From: Plantactinospora soyae
GTDB lineage: Bacteria; Actinomycetota; Actinomycetes; Mycobacteriales; Micromonosporaceae
Length of the DNA stretch: 64,000 nt
NCBI RefSeq assembly: GCF_014874095.1
Contig: NZ_JADBEB010000001.1
Location: 7,254,001-7,318,000 of the forward strand
Direction: 5' to 3'
This document shows, piece after piece, positions 25,674 to 34,873 of the stretch (within the stretch, counting starts at the first letter, position 1; every line of letters starts with the position of its first letter). A model generated the notes under the pieces. That model was not told where the DNA came from. It saw only the letters and a program-made list of their open reading frames with translations, and searched no databases. The position numbers were made by a program, and so were the translations under genes.

Positions 25674-28600
25674 GAGTTCATCCTCAGGTACCCGGCGTCG
25701 GCGCGGCGGGTCCGGACGGTGACCACGACCGCCACCGCGAGCAGGCAACCGGCCAGCAGCAGGGCGAGCAGCGCCGTCTCGGCCGCCCACGGCCAGTACG
25801 GCACGACGGGCGGGACCGGCGCGGCACCGAGGTCGGAACGGACCAGCGGGGGCGCGACGACGACAGTGGCGAGCGCGCCGACGGCCGCGCCTGCCAGGAG
25901 CAGCGGCAGCAGGAGGCCGGCGTACTGGCCGAACAGCACCGTCCGGACCTCCCGTCGGGTCATCCCCAGCCCGCGCAGCCGCGCCACCTCGACGGCCCGG
26001 GCCCTCAGGTCGACGAGAACATGCAGTACGACACCGGCGACCAGCAACAGGACGGTGGCCGGGACGAGCAGCCCGAGCGCGGCCGGCAGGCTGGCGCGCA
26101 GCGGCCCGCCGGCGAGCCGGTCGGTCTCGCCGGCACGGGTGGTGATCGTGCCGACGTGCAGGGCGGCGGCGCGGGCGGCGGCGTCAGCCCGCGCGGGTCG
26201 ACCGACCCACCAGCCGTCGACCGGATACTGCAGGTTGCCGGCGACCACCATGGCCCGGGAGATGAGATCCAGGTCGGCCAGGATGGCGGCGGCACCGGGG
26301 GCCGACGGCACCTCGGGCACCACCTCGACGACGACCACGGAGACGGCCGAGATGCCGACGGTGATGCTCAGGGACGAGCCGGGACGTACCCCGAGTTCGT
26401 CGAGGAGGCGGGCCGAGACCGCCACGGGCACCGCCTCGGGTACGGGAAAGGCGGTCGCGACGAGGTCGCGGGCCGCCCCTTCGGGACCGGCGAGCTGGAC
26501 GCTCGTCGTCATCCTCAGTTCGGTCCCCGAAGCGGTGCTGGCGAGCGCGGCGGCCGAATCCGTGAGCTGCTCGGGTGCGGGCGGCGCGGAGGTGGCCGTC
26601 CACGAGGGCGCGCCGGCCGGGGCGACCGCCCCCGGGGCCGTCAGCGTCACGGCGACGCGGCTACGGCCAGGGCCGGCCGGCCCGGCGGACGGATCGGCCA
26701 CCATCGGCAGGGAGGCGGCGACCAGCTCCAGCCCGTCGGTCGGCACGCACTCCGGGAGTCGGTGCACCGCGCCGTCGAGCGGAACGGGCGCGCCGATACA
26801 GGTCGTCCGCAGGCCCGTGGCGTCCTGCAACAGCAACCTCGGGGTCACCAGGACCGGGGTCGCACCGGTCGACGTACCGGTCAGGGTCAGTGCGGATCCG
26901 GCCGGGAGGGCAACGCCGACGGCGCGGGACGACGGCGCCAGCGCGGCGCCCACCTGCGCCCAGCTACGGTCGCCGTCCAGCCGGCCGCGGAGCAGGGCCC
27001 CGGCCCGGCCGCTGTCCACGGCGACCAGCCGGGGTGCGTCACCGGCGGTGCCGAGCCACTGACCGATGGCGACGCCACGCCCGGCGACCGGGCTCACCGC
27101 TCCACCGGTCGCCGCGCTGACGGCCACGCCCTGCCCGGCGACCGGCGAGGTCGTCAACGCGATCGCCAGGTCGGTACCGACCGCAAGGTCGGCCTGGTCG
27201 TGCTGTGACCGTTCCCAGGTGGCGTCGAAGGCGACCCCGAAGGTGCCGGCTCCGCAGGCAAGGCCGATCAGCAGGCCCGTGGCGACCGCCTGGGGTCGGC
27301 GCGCAGCCTCGAACGCGGCCAGCGGAAGTGCCAGCCCACGGGCGCGGCGGGCCAGCCGCTCGACACCGTGCAGCGCGGGCGGCACCAGACGCAGGGCCAG
27401 CGAGGCGCCCGCGACCAGCAGCAGCGTGGGCGCGACCACCCGGACCGCGTCGAGCCGGGTGTCGGCGCCGGTGGTCTGGGCGTGCAACTGCCACAGGCCG
27501 ACGGCGGCGAACGCCACGAGCAACACGTCGGCACCGGAACGGACCAGCAGCGCACGCAGGTCACGCCGGTCGCCGGCCGCGGCGGCGGGCCGTACGGCGA
27601 GGACCACCAGCACGGCGGCGAGCACCAGTACGCCGCCAACGACGACGAGCACCTGCGGGGCGGTCACGGTCGGTGGCCCGGCGAGGCCGGCACCCGCCAG
27701 CGGTGGTAGCCGGGTCAGGCCGGCATGCAGCAAAGACGAAGCGGGCAGCGCGAGCGCGGCGGCGACCAGTGCGAGCGCACCGCCCTCGACGGCCGTTCCG
27801 GCGGCGAGCCGACCACGGCTGAAGCCCAGCGTCAACAGCAGGCCGGTCTCGCCGGCACGTACCCCGGCGGTGAGCCTGCTGGCCAGCGCCAGGGCGACCG
27901 CGGTCAGGACACCGCCGAGCAGGGCGATCGCGAGCACCGTGGCGGCGGTCACCCGCTGCTGTTCGCGGGCGGTCAGCAACGTCTGCGGCAGCGGCGAGGC
28001 AAGGTTCTCGATCCGCACCCGGTCACCGAGGATTCCCGCCAGCCGGCGGTCGGCGTCGCGTACGGCCCCGGCGACGATATCCAGGTCGTGACGGGCGGGG
28101 GCGGACAGGTCGGGTCGGGCGGTGATCTCCATCCGGTCGACGGTGTGGCCGCCGGAGAGCAGATCGGCGAGATCGACCACGACCGGACCGTACGCGTGTA
28201 CCAGTTGCGGCTGGCGCCCGTCGCTGAAGGCGAGGTTGTAGCCGGCTCCGCCGAGCGGGTCACGGTCCCAGCCGGTGCCGGGCAGCGGGCGTACGACGCC
28301 GACGACGGTCACCTCGACCGGCGGGGCGGGTTCGCTGTTCAGCTCCGCGCCGAGCCGGACACGGCTGCCGAGGGTGAGCCCGAGCAGCCGCGCGGTGGGT
28401 TCGAGCAGGACGGCCTCCAGCGGCGCGCTCCCGCCCCCGCCCGCAGCCCGTGGCCAGCGCCCGTCGACCAGGTCGGCGCGGGCCGGCAGGTCGTCCATTG
28501 CCGACAGGTACGTCTCGGTCGGGACGTCGGTCTGGCCGGCCAGGCCCTCCGGCACCGTCCGCAGCGCGGATGACGCCCGTGTGGTCGTCGTCGCGGAGAA

Positions 28601-28864
28601 CGGGGCGAGGGTCGAGGTCACCAGTTCGCGGGTGTCGGCGGCCACGGTGCCGGCGTGCACCCCCGGCACCGTGACGATGTAGGCGGTGACGTCGACCTCG
28701 CCGGGGGCGGCGCGGGCCGCGGCGACCTCGTACGCGCGATCGGCGGTACTGGTGATCAGCAACGCACAGGTGCCGAGCAGGGTCGCGCCGAGCGCGACGA
28801 CCGCCAGCAGCGCGGCGAGCAGCGGCCACTGTGCGCGGGCACGGAACCCGAGCAGCCTCAGCAC
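25670..28864 (-). CDS. FtsX-type ABC permease, large (first subunit)
   Basis: 1064 residues from ATG 28864. TM1 (WPLLAALLAVVALGATLLGTCALL) is followed by a ~250-residue exported domain, a block of helices (AATVLAIALLGGVLTAVALALASRL, FSRGRLAAG) and a second exported domain (~540-870). A terminal FtsX block contains LRGLGMTRREVRTVLFGQYAG, and two helices end the protein. Duplicate FtsX layout and size resemble the DUF214/FtsX permeases of actinomycetes. Sixteen bases separate it from the ATPase gene upstream. Confidence 0.87.
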   Translation of the reverse strand: MLRLLGFRARAQWPLLAALLAVVALGATLLGTCALLITSTADRAYEVAAARAAPGEVDVTAYIVTVPGVHAGTVAADTRELVTSTLAPFSATTTTRASSALRTVPEGLAGQTDVPTETYLSAMDDLPARADLVDGRWPRAAGGGGSAPLEAVLLEPTARLLGLTLGSRVRLGAELNSEPAPPVEVTVVGVVRPLPGTGWDRDPLGGAGYNLAFSDGRQPQLVHAYGPVVVDLADLLSGGHTVDRMEITARPDLSAPARHDLDIVAGAVRDADRRLAGILGDRVRIENLASPLPQTLLTAREQQRVTAATVLAIALLGGVLTAVALALASRLTAGVRAGETGLLLTLGFSRGRLAAGTAVEGGALALVAAALALPASSLLHAGLTRLPPLAGAGLAGPPTVTAPQVLVVVGGVLVLAAVLVVLAVRPAAAAGDRRDLRALLVRSGADVLLVAFAAVGLWQLHAQTTGADTRLDAVRVVAPTLLLVAGASLALRLVPPALHGVERLARRARGLALPLAAFEAARRPQAVATGLLIGLACGAGTFGVAFDATWERSQHDQADLAVGTDLAIALTTSPVAGQGVAVSAATGGAVSPVAGRGVAIGQWLGTAGDAPRLVAVDSGRAGALLRGRLDGDRSWAQVGAALAPSSRAVGVALPAGSALTLTGTSTGATPVLVTPRLLLQDATGLRTTCIGAPVPLDGAVHRLPECVPTDGLELVAASLPMVADPSAGPAGPGRSRVAVTLTAPGAVAPAGAPSWTATSAPPAPEQLTDSAAALASTASGTELRMTTSVQLAGPEGAARDLVATAFPVPEAVPVAVSARLLDELGVRPGSSLSITVGISAVSVVVVEVVPEVPSAPGAAAILADLDLISRAMVVAGNLQYPVDGWWVGRPARADAAARAAALHVGTITTRAGETDRLAGGPLRASLPAALGLLVPATVLLLVAGVVLHVLVDLRARAVEVARLRGLGMTRREVRTVLFGQYAGLLLPLLLAGAAVGALATVVVAPPLVRSDLGAAPVPPVVPYWPWAAETALLALLLAGCLLAVAVVVTVRTRRADAGYLRMNS

Positions 28865-28880
28865 CCGCCGCTCCGGCCGG

Positions 28881-29585
28881 TCACTCGGGGGCCGACCCGT
28901 CGGGCTCGTCGTCGAGCCGGCCGTCCTGGATCCGGATCACCCGGTCCGCCAGCGCCATCATCACCGGGTCGTGCGTGGAGACCAGTGCCGTGACACCCTC
29001 GGACTCCACCCCCCCACGCAGCAACGACATCACCGACAGGCCCGTCTCGGCGTCCAGTTGTCCGGTCGGCTCGTCGGCGATCAGCAGCCGTGGTGAGGCG
29101 GCGAGGGCCCGGGCGATCGCGACCCGTTGCTGCTGGCCACCGGAGAGTTCGCCGGGCCGCTGTCGGGCGTGGTCGGCCAGGCCCACCAGCTCCAGCAGCA
29201 GCGCGACCCGGCGTTCGCGGACCGGTGCCGGAGTACGGACCAGTCGCAGCGGTGCGCCGACGTTCTCCGCGGCCGACAGCACCGGGATCAGTCCGAACGT
29301 CTGGAACACGTAGGCGACCGTCGCGCGTCGCAGCCGGGAGAGCCCGTCCTCGTCGAGGGCGGTCACCTCGGTGCCGTCGACGACGACGGTGCCGAAGTCC
29401 GGCCGGTCCAGCCCGCCGACGATGTTGAGCAGGGTGGTCTTGCCGGAACCGGAGCGGCCGACCAGGGCCACCATCGTGCCGGCCTCGACCTCGAACGACA
29501 CGTCCCGCACCGCGTGTACGACCGTCGGTCCGACGCCGAAGCTTCGCCGCACGCCGCGTACGGACAGCAGCGGGGCGGCGCTCAT
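28881..29585 (-). CDS. ABC transporter ATP-binding protein, LolD-like
   Basis: 234 residues. Walker A GRSGSGKTT, Q-loop YVFQTFGLIPVLSAAEN, signature [16 protein letters not shown], Walker B LLIADEPTGQLD, H-loop VSTHDP. The start overlaps the stop of the other ATPase (29582-29585). Two different ATPases for two different FtsX permeases suggest a heteromeric transporter. Confidence 0.9.
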   Translation of the reverse strand: MSAAPLLSVRGVRRSFGVGPTVVHAVRDVSFEVEAGTMVALVGRSGSGKTTLLNIVGGLDRPDFGTVVVDGTEVTALDEDGLSRLRRATVAYVFQTFGLIPVLSAAENVGAPLRLVRTPAPVRERRVALLLELVGLADHARQRPGELSGGQQQRVAIARALAASPRLLIADEPTGQLDAETGLSVMSLLRGGVESEGVTALVSTHDPVMMALADRVIRIQDGRLDDEPDGSAPE

Positions 29586-30448
29586 CCGCGGTCGACGCGG
29601 TCGGGGTGGATCGCGACGTGGTCAGCCTCCAGCGCGAGCCGGACCCGCCTGGTCAACGCCAGCGCCTCGCGGTACTCCCGGGGCACCTGGACCCGCCCGG
29701 CACGATCCATCACGGCGTACTCCTCGGCGACCACCCCCACGTCGCCATCGGCACCGGTCGTCGCCCGCCGCAGTACCTCACTGCTGGTACGCCCGTCGCG
29801 GATCGCCACGGTCCGCTCGACCTTGCCGCTGACCTCGGAATCGTGGGTCACGACGACGACGGTGACCCCGAGTTGCCGGTTGACGTCCCGTAGCGCCCCG
29901 AAGACCTCCGCCGAGGTGGCGGTGTCCAGCTCGCCGGTCGGCTCGTCGGCCAGCAGCACCCGGGGCTCGTTGGCGAGGGCGACCGCGACGGCGACCCGCA
30001 TCTGCTGTCCGCCCGACATCTGCGCGGGACGCCGGTCGGCACAGTCCGCGACGCCGAGGGCGGCCAGCAGTTCGCCGACGCGGGCCCGGCGGGTACGGGC
30101 CGGTGTACGGGCCGCGGTCATCGGAAGGTCGACCATCTGCCGCGCGGTCAGGTACGGCACGAGGTTGCTCGTGCTCTGCTGCCGGACGAACCCGACGGTG
30201 TGGCGCCGGTAGCGGACGCGGTCGGCCCGGGACATCGCCAGCAGGTCCGACCGGTCGACGCGGGCCCGCCCGGCGGTGGGGGCGTCGATCCCGGCGAGGA
30301 TGGAGAGCAGCGTGGACTTGCCCGATCCGGACGCCCCGACGATGGCGACCATCTCGCCGCTCTCCACGACGAGGTCCAACCCCTGCAGCGCCTGCACCTC
30401 GATCGACCCGGTCTGATAGATCCGGACCAGGCTCTCGCAGACGATCAA
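29582..30448 (-). CDS. ABC transporter ATP-binding protein with C-terminal extension
   Basis: 288 residues from TTG 30448. Walker A GASGSGKST, Q-loop FVRQQSTSNLVPYL, signature MSGGQQMRVAVAVALA (Met in place of the usual Leu), Walker B VLLADEPTGELD, H-loop VTHDSEV. An ~60-residue C-terminal tail (VMDRAGRVQVPREYREAL...RVRLALEADHVAI) resembles an AbrB-like swapped-hairpin segment. The coding frame appears to continue 19 codons upstream of the TTG (LSLPPPRRAPEFGRDA) to an ATC at 30505 behind a strong GGAGGAGAGG. The true start may therefore be non-canonical. Confidence 0.85.
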   Translation of the reverse strand: MIVCESLVRIYQTGSIEVQALQGLDLVVESGEMVAIVGASGSGKSTLLSILAGIDAPTAGRARVDRSDLLAMSRADRVRYRRHTVGFVRQQSTSNLVPYLTARQMVDLPMTAARTPARTRRARVGELLAALGVADCADRRPAQMSGGQQMRVAVAVALANEPRVLLADEPTGELDTATSAEVFGALRDVNRQLGVTVVVVTHDSEVSGKVERTVAIRDGRTSSEVLRRATTGADGDVGVVAEEYAVMDRAGRVQVPREYREALALTRRVRLALEADHVAIHPDRVDRG

Positions 30449-30696
30449 CGCGTCCCGGCCGAATTCCGGTGCTCGCCGTGGTGGCGGCAGAGACAGCGGT
30501 GTGATGGTGGTACCTCTCCTCCTGCGCCCGACGCGCCGACTCTAGACGGTTTGGGGAAACCTGGTTGACCGGCCCGAGGCCGCATCCGCGGAGGCCGCGC
30601 CTTCCTAACGTCACGGGATGACGCCCCCGCATACCGAAACTCCGGGGTTCCTGGAATTCGTGACGGGCACCCCGATCCACAGGTCTTGACTATTCC

Positions 30697-31689
30697 TCAA
30701 CTAATGAAGCTGAGGAGAAGTCCGGCTGTACGCGGAGGATCTTCGAGCATGGGTGAGTGGCCGACACCGCGCACCAACTCGACCTTCGCACCTGTGATGG
30801 AGCGGTACAACGCCGCCGAGGAGGACCGCCACCTCTGGTCGAGCTCGCCGAAGATGACCAGCAGTGGTGTGGCGAGGCTCGTGAGCCGATCCGGAAGTGG
30901 TCGCTGGGCCAGATAGTCCTCGGACGCCCGCGATGTTGCCGTGAGCGCGTGATAGGTCATGCTGCGCGTGTCGTCGACGAGCTGCTGCGGGACGTGGAAG
31001 CCTGGCGCGAACGCGGTGCTCAAGCCCCGGCGCAGAATCCCATCGGTCCGAAGTCGCCACAGTAATTGACCCAGCACAGGGACGAAGACGAGCTTGCCCA
31101 CCGGCCCGTCCGAGATGAAGGTGTCCAGGCGAGGTCCAGTGTTGATGAGCGCGAGCGCGGTCACCAGGTCGCTTCGGTGTTCGGCGAGCGCGGTGGCGAC
31201 GTAGCCGCCGGTGGAGTGACCGATCACTGTGGCGTGTTCGACGCCGAGCTGGTCGAGTGCCTGCCCGACGCGGCGTCCTTGCTGTGGGATCGCATAGCCG
31301 CCGCCGGCCGGTTTGGCGGACCGGCCATGTCCGAGCAGGTCGATTCGGATGACACGATAGGACGTTGCCAGCGTCGGGACTATCGGACTCCACCACTCGG
31401 TCGAGGCGCCGAGGCCGTGGATCAGCACGAGTGCCGGGGCGTCGCGGGGTCCGTCCTGGCTGACGTGGATGTCGCCGCCGTCGAGATGCAGGGTCGAGTC
31501 TCCGGTGGCGGGGGCGGCCTGCCAGCTCACCATTGCCGCGTTCGCCAGGAGCAATCCGACGACCGTGAGTAGGGTTGTCGAGGCGATGATGCGGGGCCGC
31601 CGGCGGACGCGACTCCTACGCGGCTGCTGGTCGGGCGAGCGCGGGTCAGCCTCGTCGAGCTGGTTGCCGGAAGCTGGCGATGTCGTCAT
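30697..31689 (-). CDS. Membrane-anchored alpha/beta hydrolase
   Basis: 330 residues from ATG 31689. A basic N-terminus precedes one helix (~31-53, IIASTTLLTVVGLLLANAAMV), so the catalytic domain lies outside the membrane. Oxyanion motif LIHGLGAS, nucleophile elbow GHSTGGY, acid in FGELDQRW and His in VGHSPMLEDPP complete the triad. Substrate unknown. Divergent from an AraC-family regulator, 77 bases apart, which probably controls it. Confidence 0.87.
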   Translation of the reverse strand: MTTSPASGNQLDEADPRSPDQQPRRSRVRRRPRIIASTTLLTVVGLLLANAAMVSWQAAPATGDSTLHLDGGDIHVSQDGPRDAPALVLIHGLGASTEWWSPIVPTLATSYRVIRIDLLGHGRSAKPAGGGYAIPQQGRRVGQALDQLGVEHATVIGHSTGGYVATALAEHRSDLVTALALINTGPRLDTFISDGPVGKLVFVPVLGQLLWRLRTDGILRRGLSTAFAPGFHVPQQLVDDTRSMTYHALTATSRASEDYLAQRPLPDRLTSLATPLLVIFGELDQRWRSSSAALYRSITGAKVELVRGVGHSPMLEDPPRTAGLLLSFIS

Positions 31690-31766
31690 GAGCCCACTGT
31701 CGTTGCCGTGCGGCACCGCTGGCTTGAACAAATGTTCTGGTCGACCGGCCCGGGTAGCATCCAGTG

Positions 31767-32669
31767 ATGCGTTCCACCGTTCGCGGACGTGGCGGTGCGA
31801 CCCCCTGGGAGGTCACTCGCCCCGCGCGGCCCAGCCGGGTGGCCGGTGTCAGCATGGCCGGATTTCGTGATCGCGGCGTGGCCGCGGTCGGCCAGCGGGT
31901 GATCCCACACCCGGCGGTGACGCTGGCCCTGGAGTTCGGCTCCGGCCCGCTCATCGTGGACGATGCCGCAGGGCGGCAACAACGGGGAAGTCTCGTCGCC
32001 GGGCTCGGATTCGGATCCGACGCGCTCTGGGTGCGCGGCGAGAATTTCGAGGCCGTGCAGGTACGCCTGTCCCCGGTCATCGCTCGCGCAATTCTAGGCG
32101 TGTCGCCGAGCGACCTGAACGGTGCCGTAGTGACCCTCGACGACGTGTGGGGCCGACAGGCGTCGCACGTGCGTGAGCAACTGTGCGACGCCTCGTCGTG
32201 GGAGGACCGGTTCGCGTTGGTCGACGCGTTGCTCGCCGACCGGTGGCACGCCGGCTCGCGTACCGCAGGATCACCCGTGGATCCGGAGGTGGCCTGGGCC
32301 TGGAAGCGGATCCTCGTCAGTCGTGGCCAAACCCGGGTCGACAGACTGGCGGCCGAGGTCGGCTGGAGTCGTAAGCGTATGTGGTACCGGTTCCAGTCGC
32401 AGATCGGCGCGGCGCCCAAGCGCGCCGCCAAGCTGGTCCGTTTCGACCACGCGATCCACCGCCTGGTCGCGGGTGAACACGCAGCCCGAGTCGCCGCCGA
32501 TAGCGGCTACTCCGACCAGTCCCACCTACATCGCGACGTCGTAGCGTTCACCGGATCGACCCCGGCGACCGCAATCGGTCAACCATGGCTGGCGGTCGAC
32601 GACATCGCCTGGCCCGATCGCAACGCAAGCCAGCGAAAAGCCGCTCACACCCCCGTGCAGCTCCAATAA
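31767..32669 (+). CDS. AraC-family transcriptional regulator
   Basis: 300 residues from ATG 31767 (a GTG three bases earlier is possible). The N-terminal ~180 residues form an effector domain (HPAVTLALEFGSGPLIVDD) like that of other actinobacterial AraC regulators. The C-terminal AraC double helix-turn-helix spans ~190-275 (DRLAAEVGWSRKRMWYRFQSQIG, then AARVAADSGYSDQSHLHRDVVAFTG). Likely regulator of the divergent hydrolase. Confidence 0.88.
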   Translation: MRSTVRGRGGATPWEVTRPARPSRVAGVSMAGFRDRGVAAVGQRVIPHPAVTLALEFGSGPLIVDDAAGRQQRGSLVAGLGFGSDALWVRGENFEAVQVRLSPVIARAILGVSPSDLNGAVVTLDDVWGRQASHVREQLCDASSWEDRFALVDALLADRWHAGSRTAGSPVDPEVAWAWKRILVSRGQTRVDRLAAEVGWSRKRMWYRFQSQIGAAPKRAAKLVRFDHAIHRLVAGEHAARVAADSGYSDQSHLHRDVVAFTGSTPATAIGQPWLAVDDIAWPDRNASQRKAAHTPVQLQ

Positions 32670-32794
32670 CGACCTCCCGGCACCGCCCACCCTCCTGGCG
32701 CTGAGAAAGCCTCCGCACCACCGAACGCCATGGTCATGTGGGCACTCATGCCGCGTGGCGCGCGTTCGCAGTCGGAGGCCGCGAAGGCGACGGG

Positions 32795-33154
32795 TCAGGC
32801 TTCGTCCCACCGCTCGGCGTCGGCCCCCCACCCGGACGGCGCTGCCTGACGTACGTCGTCTCGGCTCACCACCTGCAGGTCGACCGCTCGAACCTTCACG
32901 ACTGGCACATCGAATGCGAACTCGACGTTCGACCCGTCTGCGAACGAGACCATCACGTGAGTGCCGGGACCTGCTGGATGGTTGTCCATCCATTGCACGT
33001 GGACGACCTCAGCCGTCAGGGATCCGTCCGGACGGACCAACACGCTTCCCTCGAGGTCACCCTGGACGACATCCGGATGGAGCCGCTCACGCTGCTCCGC
33101 AAGCTGCTGCTCTCGCCAGCGCCGTCGTGCGTCGGTGTTCGCCACGGAGTGCAT
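32795..33154 (-). CDS. Hypothetical protein
   Basis: 119 residues. The N-terminal third is charged and helical (DARRRWREQQLAEQRERLH); the rest alternates hydrophobic strands (SLTAEVVHVQWMDNHPAG, THVMVSFADGSNVEFAFD, VVKVRAVDLQVVS), suggesting a small beta domain. Composition fits the surrounding genes, so I accept it as coding. It ends the ordinary region; the IS110 copy follows on the same strand. Family not recognised. Confidence 0.6.
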   Translation of the reverse strand: MHSVANTDARRRWREQQLAEQRERLHPDVVQGDLEGSVLVRPDGSLTAEVVHVQWMDNHPAGPGTHVMVSFADGSNVEFAFDVPVVKVRAVDLQVVSRDDVRQAAPSGWGADAERWDEA

Positions 33155-33220
33155 TCTTCAACGGGCCACGCAGCCGCCAAACCCGCGGCCTGCACAGCCC
33201 TCGAAGTACGAACGTCCGGA

Positions 33221-33277
33221 CATGCCGCCGACCGTGCGCGTCCCCACCAGCCGAAGTCGTTACGCTCCGTGGCCGGC
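33221..33277. repeat. 57-bp imperfect direct repeat, left copy
   Basis: Aligns without gaps to 38375-38431 with 46 of 57 identical positions by eye. The two copies flank the IS110 and phage-like genes. See the right copy. Confidence 0.5.
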
Positions 33278-33299
33278 TCCCGTGCCGGATCGCTGACCG

Positions 33300-34720
33300 G
33301 ATCTGGCTCCCCTCTGTGTCAAGCCATCGTCGGGAGCGGGGTTCTAAGCTGGGTGGCGGCGGGTCCGGGAAGTGACTTCTCCGAAGAGCCGGCATGGGGA
33401 TGTGAGCTGGTCACGCTGGAGTCAGTAGTCGTTCCTCGTTGTCCTCCCGGGCCCGTCACCTGGCCGGCCGTGGCGTCGTCGATCATCTGCCGGTAGACGA
33501 TGTCGGACAGGCGTCGTTTCAGCGCCCGCATCGCTTCCATCGACGTCTTCCCGGCGGTCTTCTTCCGGTCGAAGTAGGCGCGGCCCTCGGTGGGGTTGCG
33601 TAGTTGGACGGTGGCCATGATGTGCAGGACTCGGTTGATCTGCCGGTTCCCGGCGCGGGAGAGCCGGTGGCGGACTTGTTCGCCGGAGGAGGCGTCGATG
33701 GGGGCGGTGCCGTTCCAGGAGGCGAAGTGGGCCCGGTTCGGGAACCGGGTGACCTCGCCGACCTCGACCAGCAGTCGGGCGGCGCCGGAGGGTCCGATGC
33801 CGTGCAGGTCCATCAGCGTGGTCCCGGTGGAAGCCACGAGCTCTTTCAGTTCCTTGTCGGCTTCCTTCGTGCGGCGGTAGACGCGTTCGAGGTCACCGAT
33901 CAGTTCCGCGGCGACCCGGCGCCGGGTCTTGCCGACGACGTCACGGGGCCGGACCGTGGCCAGCAGTGCCTTGGCCTGGGCGGCGGACAGGCTCTTCTTC
34001 GCGCCGCCCGGTATGAGCTCCAGCAACAGTTGGTGCAGCTGGGACACCATCCGGGTGTGGTCCTCACCAAGCGACCGACGACGGTCGACCAGAATCCGAA
34101 GCAAGGCGAGCTGCTCATCGTTGACGACCGGACGCAATCCGGCCATCCGGGTGCCGACCAGCGCGATGGAGTGGGCGTCGGTGGCGTCGGTCTTGCGACC
34201 CTGGCCGGTCGCGAACACCCGCGCCCTGGCGGACAGCTTCGGCGGGACGTCGACGACCTGCTCACCGTCGGCCAACAACCGGTTGGCGATGTGCCGGCCG
34301 ATGCCCTGGCAACCCTCAATCGCCCACACCCGGACCGGCCACTGGCCGGTGTACTGTCTCATCGCCGCGTAGCCGTCCCGACCGGTGTCGAACCGGCCGC
34401 CGCCGACGATGGTCTCGTCGCCGGCCATGACCTCGATCGTGGCAGAGCGCTTGTGCGGGTCCATACCGATGACCACACGATCCGACGTGACCTTCAACGC
34501 GTCCTCCGATGCTCGATCCACCTGAGTTGTCGAGCCGGGAGGGCAACGCTGCTTCGAGCTACGCAAACCCCTCTCGAGCCTCTCCCCGCCCTGGCGGCGC
34601 CCGGGACTGCGCAGGCCAAATGAGAGCCACACGACCAGCGTGGGCAGCCGATGTGAGAGCGACAGCCCGGGCACCTGGACCAAAGCCTGGCCGGGCTACG
34701 GTCCTACCGCAATGAAACAA
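33300..34720 (-). mobile_element. IS110-family insertion sequence (ends not resolved)
   Basis: Defined by the IS110-type transposase at 33319-34497. IS110 elements lack clear terminal inverted repeats and target duplications, so I cannot place the ends; the limits given are approximate. The stretch upstream of the transposase (34498 onward) is where IS110-group elements encode their bridge RNA. Confidence 0.45.
33319..34497 (-). CDS. IS110-family transposase (DEDD recombinase)
   Basis: 392 residues from TTG 34497, chosen because GGAGG lies five bases upstream; the frame is also open further upstream. N-terminal RuvC-like DEDD domain: VVIGMDPHKRSATIEVM (first Asp), WAIEGCQGIGRHIA (Glu), RKTDATDAHSIA (Asp pair). 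C-terminal transposase_20 domain: LMDLHGIGPSGAARLLVEVG, FASWNGTAPIDASSGEQ with the catalytic serine region, then RALKRRLSDIVYRQM. It looks intact. It excises and inserts its own element through a circular intermediate guided by a bridge RNA in characterised relatives. Confidence 0.93.
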   Translation of the reverse strand: MKVTSDRVVIGMDPHKRSATIEVMAGDETIVGGGRFDTGRDGYAAMRQYTGQWPVRVWAIEGCQGIGRHIANRLLADGEQVVDVPPKLSARARVFATGQGRKTDATDAHSIALVGTRMAGLRPVVNDEQLALLRILVDRRRSLGEDHTRMVSQLHQLLLELIPGGAKKSLSAAQAKALLATVRPRDVVGKTRRRVAAELIGDLERVYRRTKEADKELKELVASTGTTLMDLHGIGPSGAARLLVEVGEVTRFPNRAHFASWNGTAPIDASSGEQVRHRLSRAGNRQINRVLHIMATVQLRNPTEGRAYFDRKKTAGKTSMEAMRALKRRLSDIVYRQMIDDATAGQVTGPGGQRGTTTDSSVTSSHPHAGSSEKSLPGPAATQLRTPLPTMA

Positions 34721-34873
34721 GCAGCCGATGAGAGGGCGTCGCGTTCGCTGTCGTACCGATGTGAGTTCGCCGAGAAGTGGCCGTGGGCGCCGGCCTGGTC
34801 GCGCAAGTCTTGTATGGCGACCGTACTTCTCGGCGATGTGCGGGCCTGCTGGCAGACGCTGATTGTCGGCGGG
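34498..34873. other. Non-coding stretch upstream of the IS110 transposase
   Basis: About 375 bases without a credible gene. It contains a 12-bp inverted repeat (TCGCCGAGAAGT at 34767-34778; its complement at 34825-34836) that could fold into a long-loop stem, and part of it may be the IS110 left end with bridge-RNA coding. Confidence 0.4.

Noticed and set aside
22938-28993. Long plus-strand frames opposite the two FtsX permeases
   Set aside because: Shadow frames caused by GC3 bias; translations are Arg/Gly/Ser-rich without domains, while the minus strand encodes clear membrane proteins.
34767-34836. 12-bp inverted repeat as IS110 terminal repeats
   Set aside because: IS110 elements normally lack such repeats and both copies are on the same side of the transposase; more likely an RNA stem.
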